Assembly: GCA_900754605.1 (NCBI GenBank)
Contig: CAAEDK010000043.1
Location: 1 to 27,537, forward strand
Direction of reading: 5' to 3'
DNA length: 27,537 nucleotides
Source of the DNA: an uncultured Oscillospiraceae bacterium
GTDB taxonomy: Bacteria > Bacillota_A > Clostridia > Oscillospirales > Oscillospiraceae
Shown: piece by piece, positions 16,395-23,291 of the stretch
How the letters are laid out: each line of letters starts with the position of its first letter
Numbering within the stretch: position 1 is the stretch's first letter
Translations under genes and position numbers: made by a program
The notes under the pieces: generated by a model
Told to the model about the DNA's origin: nothing
The model's input: the letters and a program-made list of their open reading frames with translations, nothing else
Database searches by the model: none

Positions 16395-18548
16395 TTATGA
16401 GAGTTGAAACTGTCCGGTATACAGCCGATAATAGCGCCCTTTTTTCTCCATCAGCTGATCATGGTCTCCCTTCTCTTCAATCTGTCCATGCTCAATGACC
16501 ACGATACAGTTGGAGTTTCGAACGGTGGAAAGACGGTGGGCAATGACAAACACTGTCCTGCCCTCCATCAGTGTGTCCATTCCCTGCTGGATGAGCGCCT
16601 CTGTACGGGTATCGATGGACGAAGTAGCCTCATCCAGGATCATCACCGGTGGATCGGCCACTGCCGCCCGGGCAATGGCCAGCAGCTGCCGCTGACCTTG
16701 ACTCAGGTTGCCGCCGTCACCAGTGACCATCGTCTGGTATCCATTGGGCAGGCGTCGGATAAAGGAATGGGCGTTGGCACTCTTGGCTGCCGCAATGCAC
16801 TCCTCGTCCGTAGCATCCAGCCTGCCGTAGCGAATATTGTCTAAAATAGTGCCGGTAAACAGGTGGGTATCCTGGAGCACCGCCCCCAGGGAACGGCGCA
16901 GATCGTCCTTCCGAATGGCCTTGATGTCAATGCCATCATAGGTGATCAGCCCACCCTCGATCTCGTAAAATCGGTTTATCAGGTTGGTAATGGTGGTCTT
17001 ACCCGCTCCAGTGGAGCCCACAAAGGCGATCTTCTGCCCCGGATTGGCATAGACGGATACATCCTTCAGGATGCGTTTCCCTGGCACATAGGAGAAGTCC
17101 ACATGGTTGAAGCGCACTGCACCCCGCAGTTCTGTGAGGTAATATTCCTCCCCAGGCACATTGCGCACCGTGCCCCGGATGAGATGGAGCGAGGGCGCCC
17201 CCGTGTGATCGGGATACTTCCAGGCCCAGCCGTGCCCAGCCAGGGAGGACAGATCCTCCACCTGGGTCAGTGCGCCGTCCGGGGCCACCTTGACCCAGAT
17301 GCCATCGTCGGAATCAGTCCCGGGCGGGAGAAGCTTCAGCCCGCCCCGCTCCCGGACGGCCTGCCCCAGTTCGGTGAGGCTCTCCCCCTCGGCCAGAACA
17401 GGGACCAGGGCCATACCGCTGGACCGGGGCGTTTTCCAGGCCCAGGTGCGGGAGTGCCCTGTGCCGGAGAATGGGGTCAGCGTACCATTGGCATCCTTCT
17501 CCGCTTCCACCAGGGTAACTTGTCCCTGGTCTTCCTCGGGCTGAGTGTCCATCACATCAAAAATACGTTCAGCTCCAGCCAGAGCGGAGAGCAGAGTGGT
17601 CATCTGCTGAGAGATCTGATTCAGGGGCTGTCCCACCTGCTTGGAGTAGTTTAAATAGACCACCAGGCCGCCCAGGTCAAAGCCCTGGAGCACAGACAAC
17701 AAGCCTCCAAAAGCCGCAGTAAGGGCATAACTGATGTTCATCAGATTCCCTGAGACTGGCATAATCATAATGGAGTAGAAATTTGCCTTCTGCGCAGCAT
17801 CCCGGTAGGCGGTATTCAGTGCGCGGAAGTCCGCCTTAGCCTGCTCCTCATGGGTAAATGCCTTGACCACTTTCAAGCCCTCGATGATTTCCTGGATCTC
17901 ACCATTCATGTCACCCAGCGCACTCTGCTGGGCGCGGTAGAATTTTCTGCTGCGGCCACCCAAAGTCTTGAACAAAGCGATGGTAACCGCCAGCAGAAGA
18001 GCTGTGACCAGAAAGAGCTTCCAGTTGATAAAGAGCATCATACTCACCAGGCCGACAAACATCAGCACACTGGAGCACAGGGAAACTACGCTCTGCTCCA
18101 AGGCCATCTGTACGTTGTCCGCATCGTTGGTAAACCGGCTCATCAACTCTCCATGGGGATGCTGATCAAAATAACTCAGCGGAAGCGCCTGGAGTTTATC
18201 GAACAGATCCTTTCTCAGTCGGTTGACCCCTCTCTGGGCCAGGCGAACCATCACAGCGGACTGTCCATAGGCCGCTGCACAGCCTGCTACATAGACCACC
18301 ACCAGGGCCAGCACCGCCTGAGCCAAGCCAGAAAAATCGGTACAGCCAGACCAGATAAAGTTGTTGATGATGGAACGCATCATGTAAGATCCGCCCAAAT
18401 TGCTGCCCACCGACAAAACCAGAAGCAGCAGCACCATCAGAAGCGGAAGCTTGCTCCTGGTAAGATACCCAACTAGGCGGCGGATGGTACGGCCCATATT
18501 TTTAGGTTTGACATAGCCCCCTCTTGGGGCGCGGTTGGGTCCCGGCAT
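16395..18548 (-). CDS. Heterodimeric ABC exporter, catalytic-site subunit with enlarged linker
   Basis: A 717-residue type IV (multidrug-like) ABC half-transporter: a membrane domain of about six helices (35-330) followed by an ATPase domain (about 474-717). Walker A is GSTGAGKT (511-518), the signature is LSQGQ (615-619, variant of LSGGQ), Walker B ends in a normal catalytic E640 and the switch histidine is H671. Between the two domains is an insert of about 135 residues (338-472) in place of the usual short linker, with two WAWK motifs (369-372 and 441-444). The TGA stop of the upstream partner overlaps this ATG by one base, so the two are co-translated and should form a heterodimer. Substrate is unknown; export of a drug, peptide or lipid is typical. 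Confidence 0.93.
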   Translation of the reverse strand: MPGPNRAPRGGYVKPKNMGRTIRRLVGYLTRSKLPLLMVLLLLVLSVGSNLGGSYMMRSIINNFIWSGCTDFSGLAQAVLALVVVYVAGCAAAYGQSAVMVRLAQRGVNRLRKDLFDKLQALPLSYFDQHPHGELMSRFTNDADNVQMALEQSVVSLCSSVLMFVGLVSMMLFINWKLFLVTALLLAVTIALFKTLGGRSRKFYRAQQSALGDMNGEIQEIIEGLKVVKAFTHEEQAKADFRALNTAYRDAAQKANFYSIMIMPVSGNLMNISYALTAAFGGLLSVLQGFDLGGLVVYLNYSKQVGQPLNQISQQMTTLLSALAGAERIFDVMDTQPEEDQGQVTLVEAEKDANGTLTPFSGTGHSRTWAWKTPRSSGMALVPVLAEGESLTELGQAVRERGGLKLLPPGTDSDDGIWVKVAPDGALTQVEDLSSLAGHGWAWKYPDHTGAPSLHLIRGTVRNVPGEEYYLTELRGAVRFNHVDFSYVPGKRILKDVSVYANPGQKIAFVGSTGAGKTTITNLINRFYEIEGGLITYDGIDIKAIRKDDLRRSLGAVLQDTHLFTGTILDNIRYGRLDATDEECIAAAKSANAHSFIRRLPNGYQTMVTGDGGNLSQGQRQLLAIARAAVADPPVMILDEATSSIDTRTEALIQQGMDTLMEGRTVFVIAHRLSTVRNSNCIVVIEHGQIEEKGDHDQLMEKKGRYYRLYTGQFQLS

Positions 18549-20296
18549 CAGCCATCCACTCCTTCCTGCTGGGATCGATAGATCTCTTGATAGATTGCAT
18601 TTCCGGCAAGCAGCTGCTCATGCGTGCCACGGCCCGCGATGCGGCCGTCATCCAAAATCAGAATCTCATCGGCGTACTGCACCGAGGAAATCCGCTGGGC
18701 AATGATGATCACAGTCGTGTCCTTCAGATTGGCGGCAAAGGACTGCCGGATAGCGGCCTCCGTGGCGCTGTCCACAGCAGAGGTGGAGTCATCCAAAATG
18801 AGGACTGCCGGCTTTCTCAGCATCGCCCGGGCGATGCACAGCCGCTGCTTCTGTCCGCCGGAAACGTTCGTGCCGCCTTGGGTCAGAACAGTGTCAAACC
18901 CGTCGGGCAGACCCATAATAAAGTCATAAGCCTGGGCATCCTTAGCCGCCTGGATCATCTCCGCCTCTGTGGCCTCCGGACGGCCCCAGAGGAGGTTTTC
19001 CCGGATGGTTCCGGTAAAGAGCACGTTGTTTTGCAGCACCATACCGATGCGGGCCCGCAGCTGTTCCAAGGGATAGTCCCGCACATCCATCCCGTCCAGA
19101 AGCACAGCGCCTCCTGTGACGTCATAAAATCTGGGGATCAGATTGACCAAGGAGGACTTGCCCGTCCCTGTGCCGCCCACGATGGCCACAAACTGGCCAG
19201 GCTCCACAGCGAAGCTGATCTGGGAGAGCACATCGTCCCCAGTTCCGGCGCGGGCGTATTTGAAGGAGACGTCCCGGAACTCCACCCGGCCCCTGGGCGC
19301 CGGGAGCCCATCCTGGGAGGGGAGCTGCACCTGGGGCTTATTTTCCACGGAAGGTTCTGCGGAGAGGACCTCGTTGATCCGGTGGGCGCAGGCCTGGGCG
19401 CGGGTGAGCTGAAGCAGCGCCATCGCAACCATCATCACGCTCATCAGGATCTGGAAAATATAGTTGATGAACGCCTGAAGGTCTCCCAGCAGGAATCCCT
19501 CAGCCATGACCATTTTTCCGCCCAAATACAGCACAGCCACAGTGGCCCCGTTCATCGCCAGCATCATAATGGGCATAATGGCAATGATCTTCATGCCTAC
19601 ATTCAGCCCAGCCATCATCAGCTCATCATTGGATCGCTGAAATTTTTTCCGCTCGTGGTCCTCCCGAACGAAGGCCTTGACCACCCGGATGGCCACCAGG
19701 TTCTCCTGAAGCGTATTGTTCAAGCCGTCGATCTTGGTCTGCATCACTTCAAAGAGCTTAGTACAGATCTTCATTAAAATGCCGATGGCCAGCATCATCA
19801 GCGGGATGACCACCAGCAGCACCACAGCCAACCGTGGATTGATGGAAATGCTGATCCCCAGGGCGGCAATGAGCATCACCGGGGCCCGCACCAGCATCCG
19901 CAGGCCCATATTCAGCATCATAGTCATGGCATTGACATCGTTGGTCATGCGGGTAATGAGGGAGGCCGAGGAGAAGCGGTCAATGTCCGCAAAGGAGAAC
20001 TCCTGGACTTTATCAAAAAGACATTGGCGCAGATTCGCACCGAACCCCTGGCTTGCAAAAGTCGCATATTTAGCAGATAGAACTCCAAAAGCCATGGACA
20101 ACAGGGAGAGGGCCAGCATGATTGCCCCCAGCCGGAAGATATAGGCCGTGTCTCCGGCAGGGATGGCCACATCTACGATCTTTGCCATGATCAATGGCAG
20201 GATCAGCTCGCAGATAACCTCCAAAGTGATAAAGATCGGGGAGCGCACTGCCTGCCGCTTATAGCCCTGAAGATGAGTAAGAAACAGGGAAAGCAA
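18548..20296 (-). CDS. Heterodimeric ABC exporter, degenerate-site subunit
   Basis: A 582-residue ABC half-exporter with a six-helix membrane domain (about 15-310) and an ATPase domain (about 337-580). Walker A is GGTGTGKS (374-381) and the signature is a good VSGGQ (478-482). However, the Walker B catalytic glutamate is replaced by D503 (LILDDSTSAVD) and the switch histidine by Q534 (IIIAQRISSV). With the partner's altered LSQGQ this makes one degenerate and one intact ATP site, as in BmrCD- or TM287/288-type heterodimers. The start is TTG at 20296, one base after the marR stop, served by AGGAGG nine bases upstream; no nearby ATG exists. Regulation by the upstream MarR protein is likely. Confidence 0.93.
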   Translation of the reverse strand: MLSLFLTHLQGYKRQAVRSPIFITLEVICELILPLIMAKIVDVAIPAGDTAYIFRLGAIMLALSLLSMAFGVLSAKYATFASQGFGANLRQCLFDKVQEFSFADIDRFSSASLITRMTNDVNAMTMMLNMGLRMLVRAPVMLIAALGISISINPRLAVVLLVVIPLMMLAIGILMKICTKLFEVMQTKIDGLNNTLQENLVAIRVVKAFVREDHERKKFQRSNDELMMAGLNVGMKIIAIMPIMMLAMNGATVAVLYLGGKMVMAEGFLLGDLQAFINYIFQILMSVMMVAMALLQLTRAQACAHRINEVLSAEPSVENKPQVQLPSQDGLPAPRGRVEFRDVSFKYARAGTGDDVLSQISFAVEPGQFVAIVGGTGTGKSSLVNLIPRFYDVTGGAVLLDGMDVRDYPLEQLRARIGMVLQNNVLFTGTIRENLLWGRPEATEAEMIQAAKDAQAYDFIMGLPDGFDTVLTQGGTNVSGGQKQRLCIARAMLRKPAVLILDDSTSAVDSATEAAIRQSFAANLKDTTVIIIAQRISSVQYADEILILDDGRIAGRGTHEQLLAGNAIYQEIYRSQQEGVDG

Positions 20297-20297
20297 C

Positions 20298-20777
20298 TTA
20301 AAGTTCCTCCTTTGCTGTGGAATGAGGGGTACTGTTTCCCCGCAGATTTTCCAGCATCCGCAGATAAAAACCTCTCAAAATGGCCTGTTCTTCCGTGGAC
20401 AGGCCGGTAAACGCCCGGCGTGTCACCCGCTGGAGACAGGCAAAGCAGTCATCCACTGCCTGCTGGCCCTTGTCGGTCAGCGTGACCCGGTTTCTCCTGG
20501 CATCTCCAGGCTCCGGTTCCCGGCGGATGTACCCCTTTTTTTCCAGGGACTTTAGCGAGGTAGCCACTGCGGCAGGCGAGACATGAAGCAGCTGCGCCAA
20601 CTCCCGCTGGGTCTGGCCATCCGCCCCCTTAGCTCCTGCGGTGCGAAGGATACACATAAGCATGGGATGTCCTACTTCTTGAAGTCCTGCTGCAGCCAAT
20701 TCGGTTTGGATGGCGTTTTGGCGGGCCAGATGGAGTTGATGCTCCAAGAGGCCCAGATCGAAATCAAAATTTGCCAT
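20298..20777 (-). CDS. MarR family transcriptional regulator
   Basis: A 159-residue winged helix-turn-helix regulator. The DNA-binding part is QRELAQLLHVSPAAVATSLKSLEKKGYIRREP, followed by the wing with DARRNRVTLTDKGQ (D-x-R-x3-V-x-LT-x-KG, typical of MarR). Flanking helices (about 5-45 and 110-150) would form the dimer interface. MarR proteins commonly repress the adjacent exporter and release DNA on binding the exported compound; this gene is the first of an operon with the two ABC subunits and ends one base before the next start codon. The ATG at 20777 has an AGGAGG site. A palindromic operator candidate lies just downstream of its promoter, so autoregulation is likely. Confidence 0.92.
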   Translation of the reverse strand: MANFDFDLGLLEHQLHLARQNAIQTELAAAGLQEVGHPMLMCILRTAGAKGADGQTQRELAQLLHVSPAAVATSLKSLEKKGYIRREPEPGDARRNRVTLTDKGQQAVDDCFACLQRVTRRAFTGLSTEEQAILRGFYLRMLENLRGNSTPHSTAKEEL

Positions 20778-20802
20778 TGTTCCTCCTCTTCTTCCTTTGA
20801 AT

Positions 20803-20825
20803 CGTTAACCCATTAACCATTAACG
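20803..20825. promoter_or_regulatory. Candidate MarR operator
   Basis: CGTTAA-N11-TTAACG forms an inverted repeat, and the core TTAAC is repeated directly three times (20805, 20813, 20820). It lies immediately downstream of the marR -10 box and 26 bp upstream of the ATG, a position suited to repression. Assignment to this MarR protein is inferred from position. Confidence 0.65.
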
Positions 20826-20832
20826 CGTTTAC

Positions 20833-20860
20833 ATTTTAGCACCTTTCCGGAAAATGTCAA
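20833..20860 (-). promoter_or_regulatory. Promoter of the marR-ABC exporter operon
   Basis: On the minus strand a perfect TTGACA (20855-20860) and TAAAAT (20833-20838) are 16 bp apart, with an extended -10 TGC. It is strong by sequence, so a repressor would be needed to keep the operon low. Confidence 0.85.
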
Positions 20861-20919
20861 GGGAAGGGCAGTAAAGATTCACAATTGATTCACAATGCGC
20901 CGCAACCCGCCTCATTTTG

Positions 20920-20958
20920 GAACATTCGTTTGACTTTCTGGGCTGGATATGCTATAAT
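20920..20958 (+). promoter_or_regulatory. lexA promoter with overlapping LexA (SOS) box
   Basis: TTGACT (20930-20935), a 17-bp spacer and a perfect TATAAT (20953-20958) with extended TGC form a strong promoter. GAACATTCGTTT (20920-20931) matches the Gram-positive SOS box form GAAC-N4-GTTY and overlaps the -35, so LexA would repress its own gene. Confidence 0.85.
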
Positions 20959-21027
20959 ACCATTAAAAAGAACGAACAAACTGGCCTTATGCGCCGCCAC
21001 AGCGTGACTGCGGGAAGGAGCTTTACT

Positions 21028-21645
21028 ATGGGAACCATCACCCCAAAGCAACAGAAGATCTATGATTTCATCCAGACCTTCGCCGCGGAACACGGTTATC
21101 CCCCTTCCGTGCGGGAGATCGGCGCAGCTATGGGGTTGAAATCCCCCTCCACTGTCCACTTTCACCTGAAGGGTCTGGAAGAAGCCGGTATGATCATCAA
21201 GGCCGAAGGAAAGACCCGGGCCATCACCCTCCCAGCCGCCGCCCATCGCGCAGTGGCTGAAGAGGCCAGCGCCCGTGCCAATCGCATCCCGGTGGTAGGC
21301 AGTGTAGCTGCCGGCTCCCCCATTTTGGCGGAGGAATGCATCGAGGATTATCTTATGTTTGATACCCAGGGGCTCAGTGGAGAACACTTTGCGCTGAAAG
21401 TCCGGGGTGAGTCCATGATGGGAGCTGGCATCCTCCCTGGCGACTTAGTGGTGGTCCACCGCCAGCAGGAGGCCCACAGCGGCGAGATCGTTGTTGCGCT
21501 GTTCGAGGACGAGGCCACTGTAAAAACCCTGCGTCGCAGGGATGGACAGATCTGGCTGATGCCAGAAAATCCGGCCTATGAACCGATTGACGGTACCCAT
21601 GCCCAAATCGTGGGCAAGGTCGTTGCAGTGGTTCGGCGCTATTGA
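21028..21645 (+). CDS. lexA: SOS response repressor LexA
   Basis: LexA represses DNA-damage genes and cleaves itself when RecA is activated. The 205-residue product has an N-terminal winged helix-turn-helix (about 5-68, with PPSVREIGAAMGLKSPSTVHFHLKGLEEAG), the self-cleavage bond A95-G96 in GSVAAGSP, the catalytic serine S129 in VRGESMMGAGI and the lysine K166 in EATVKTLRR. The frame is open upstream to an ATG at 20917, but that codon precedes the promoter. The ATG at 21028 has an AAGGAG site seven bases upstream and gives the standard length. The gene is divergent from the marR-ABC operon and ends in its own terminator, so it appears monocistronic. Confidence 0.97.
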   Translation: MGTITPKQQKIYDFIQTFAAEHGYPPSVREIGAAMGLKSPSTVHFHLKGLEEAGMIIKAEGKTRAITLPAAAHRAVAEEASARANRIPVVGSVAAGSPILAEECIEDYLMFDTQGLSGEHFALKVRGESMMGAGILPGDLVVVHRQQEAHSGEIVVALFEDEATVKTLRRRDGQIWLMPENPAYEPIDGTHAQIVGKVVAVVRRY

Positions 21646-21670
21646 GCCAAACTAGTTGATATAGAATATG

Positions 21671-21706
21671 AAACCGGGGCCTCTATCTGATCTGAGGTCC
21701 CGGTTT
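21671..21706 (+). terminator. Intrinsic terminator of lexA
   Basis: AAACCGGGGCCTC (21671-21683) pairs with GAGGTCCCGGTTT (21694-21706), 13 bp including one G-U pair, loop 10 nt, followed by TTCTGTC. Confidence 0.85.
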
Positions 21707-21771
21707 TCTGTCAAAAGATCGCCAAATATTGACGGGAGTACTCTTCCTGCTTGAAACGCGCAATGAAATGA

Positions 21772-21801
21772 TTGACACAGCGTTGTGAAACAGGTTACAC
21801 T
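21772..21801 (+). promoter_or_regulatory. Promoter of the cobalamin-riboswitch operon
   Basis: Perfect TTGACA (21772-21777) and TACACT (21796-21801, 4 of 6) separated by 18 bp, about 20 bp before the riboswitch begins. Confidence 0.7.
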
Positions 21802-21820
21802 ATAGGTACAACTGAATGAG

Positions 21821-22020
21821 GCAAACAGCCGGTGCCGCCGCCCCGGAACCTAGACACAGCATCCGACGGGCGGAGGTTAAAAGGGAAACAGGTGCAAAAC
21901 CTGTGCGATCTCGTCACTGTAAGCAAGGAGTATATCGCCAGCGCAATATGCAGCCACTGATGAAAATTGGGAAGGCGGTGATATACGAAGATTTGCGAGC
22001 CAGGAGACCTGCCGTCTGTG
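21821..22020 (+). promoter_or_regulatory. Cobalamin (B12) riboswitch aptamer
   Basis: The conserved cobalamin-aptamer blocks occur in order and spacing: GGTGCC near 21829, AAAAGGGAA (21879-21887), a small stem around GGTGCAAAACC, CACTGTAA (21915-21922), GCCACTG then TGGGAAGGC (21968-21976), and the B12-box-like GCCAGGAGACCTGCC (21999-22013). The ends are approximate. It should bind an adenosyl- or hydroxo-cobalamin and reduce expression of the downstream operon when B12 is plentiful, through the terminator at 22085-22125. Confidence 0.95.
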
Positions 22021-22040
22021 GGTACGGGAAGATACTTCCA

Positions 22041-22125
22041 GATCACGAGGAATTGATTGTACTGATGCGGCCATCTGCTTCCGTGATCCTTTTGCCCTTT
22101 TAAAGGGAAAAAGGATCTTGTTTTT
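22041..22125 (+). terminator. Riboswitch expression platform: antiterminator and intrinsic terminator
   Basis: The terminator stem is GATCCTTTT-G-CCCTTT (22085-22100) with AAAGGG-A-AAAAGGATC (22102-22117), followed by TTGTTTTT. An alternative pairing of GATCACG (22041-22047) with CGTGATC (22082-22088) would consume the base of that stem, so the two structures exclude each other. This supports B12-dependent transcription termination. Confidence 0.85.
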
Positions 22126-22205
22126 CCTGCCCTTTTGCTGAAAACAGATGTTTTATATAGAAAAAGCTTCAATCTGACTAAGACAAGCATGAAGGAGGAA
22201 AAACC

Positions 22206-23207
22206 ATGAAAATCAAAAAAATGCTGTCCCTGCTGCTTTCTGCAGCCCTGCTGATGACCCCGCTGGCCGCCTGCGGCACCGGAACTTCTTCCACTTCCGG
22301 AAGCGGCACTGAGTCCGGTGTTGAAAGCAGCACAGCCCCAGATCACTCCCAGGATGCAGAGGGTGTGGACACCGGAGACGCCAGCCTGGACGATCCCCGA
22401 AACCAGGACGAAATCGGGGAAAAAGAGCTGCTGGTAGTCAGCTTTGGCACCAGCTACAACGATAACCGCCGCCTGACCATCGGCGCCATTGAAACCGCCC
22501 TGGCAGAAGCCTTTCCGGATTGGTCGGTGCGTCGAGCCTTCACCAGTCAGATCATTATTGACCGGGTGCGGGAACGGGATGGCGTGGAAATTGACAATGT
22601 CAAGGCTGCCCTGGACCGAGCCGTGAACAATGGTGTTAAAACATTGGTTGTCCAGCCTACCCACTTGATGGACGGCCTGGAGTACGCCGATTTGGTGGAC
22701 GAACTGGCGCAGTACTCTGACGCCTTTGAACACGTTGCCGTAGGAGCACCCCTGTTGACCAGTGAGGGAGACTTCCAAGCGGTGGCTGAAGCTATCACAC
22801 AGGCGACGGCGCAGTATGATGACGGCGATACCGCCATCTGCTTCATGGGTCACGGAACCGAGGCGGAGTCCAACCGCATTTATGGAGAGATGCAGCAGGT
22901 TCTGACCGCAGGCGGATACAATCACTATTATGTAGGAACCGTGGAAGCAGAGCCTACACTGGATGATGTTCTGGCCGGAGTGAAGGACAGCGGGGTACAC
23001 AAAGTAGTGCTCCAGCCTCTCATGATTGTGGCCGGTGACCATGCCAACAACGACATGGCGGGTGATGAGGAGGACTCCTGGAAATGCTCCTTCCAAAATG
23101 CCGGTTATGAAGTACAGTGTGTCTTGAAGGGTCTGGGGGAACTGGAGGCTATCCAGCAGCTTTTCGCAGCCCACGCCCAGGCGGCCATGGATACTTTGGA
23201 AAAATAA
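22206..23207 (+). CDS. cbiK: Surface lipoprotein CbiK-like cobalt chelatase (sirohydrochlorin-type)
   Basis: The product is a 333-residue CbiK-type chelatase with a lipoprotein signal. Residues 1-22 are a signal peptide with lipobox LAAC (C23), followed by a Ser/Thr/Gly/acidic spacer (24-70) and the chelatase domain (about 73-330). It keeps QPTHLMDGLEY (H153, E159), CFMGHGTEAESN (H216) and VAGDHANNDMAGD (H279); E159, H216 and H279 align by spacing with the metal/active-site E89, H145 and H207 of Salmonella CbiK as I recall them. Cytoplasmic CbiK inserts Co2+ into sirohydrochlorin; exported versions are known in Desulfovibrio. An AGGAGG site precedes the ATG. It is the first gene under the B12 riboswitch and followed by importer genes, so action on an external tetrapyrrole or metal is inferred. 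Confidence 0.9.
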   Translation: MKIKKMLSLLLSAALLMTPLAACGTGTSSTSGSGTESGVESSTAPDHSQDAEGVDTGDASLDDPRNQDEIGEKELLVVSFGTSYNDNRRLTIGAIETALAEAFPDWSVRRAFTSQIIIDRVRERDGVEIDNVKAALDRAVNNGVKTLVVQPTHLMDGLEYADLVDELAQYSDAFEHVAVGAPLLTSEGDFQAVAEAITQATAQYDDGDTAICFMGHGTEAESNRIYGEMQQVLTAGGYNHYYVGTVEAEPTLDDVLAGVKDSGVHKVVLQPLMIVAGDHANNDMAGDEEDSWKCSFQNAGYEVQCVLKGLGELEAIQQLFAAHAQAAMDTLEK

Positions 23208-23218
23208 GATGACGACAT

Positions 23219-23261
23219 GGGCGGGAACGGCCTGGAGCGGCACTCCGGGCCGCTCCCGCCC
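23219..23261 (+). other. GC-rich imperfect hairpin between the chelatase and lipoprotein genes
   Basis: GGGCGGGA (23219-23226) pairs with TCCCGCCC (23254-23261), with inner GGCC/GGCC and GGAG/CTCC pairs. No U-tract follows. It may attenuate transcription or protect the chelatase mRNA 3' end. Confidence 0.5.
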
Positions 23262-23291
23262 ATTCAAAAGAGAAAAGAAAGGATGTCTGAG

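Noticed and set aside
18548..20296. Pseudogene because key ATPase residues are altered
   Set aside because: The changes (Glu to Asp, His to Gln) are the standard degenerate-site pattern of heterodimeric exporters and the frame is intact.
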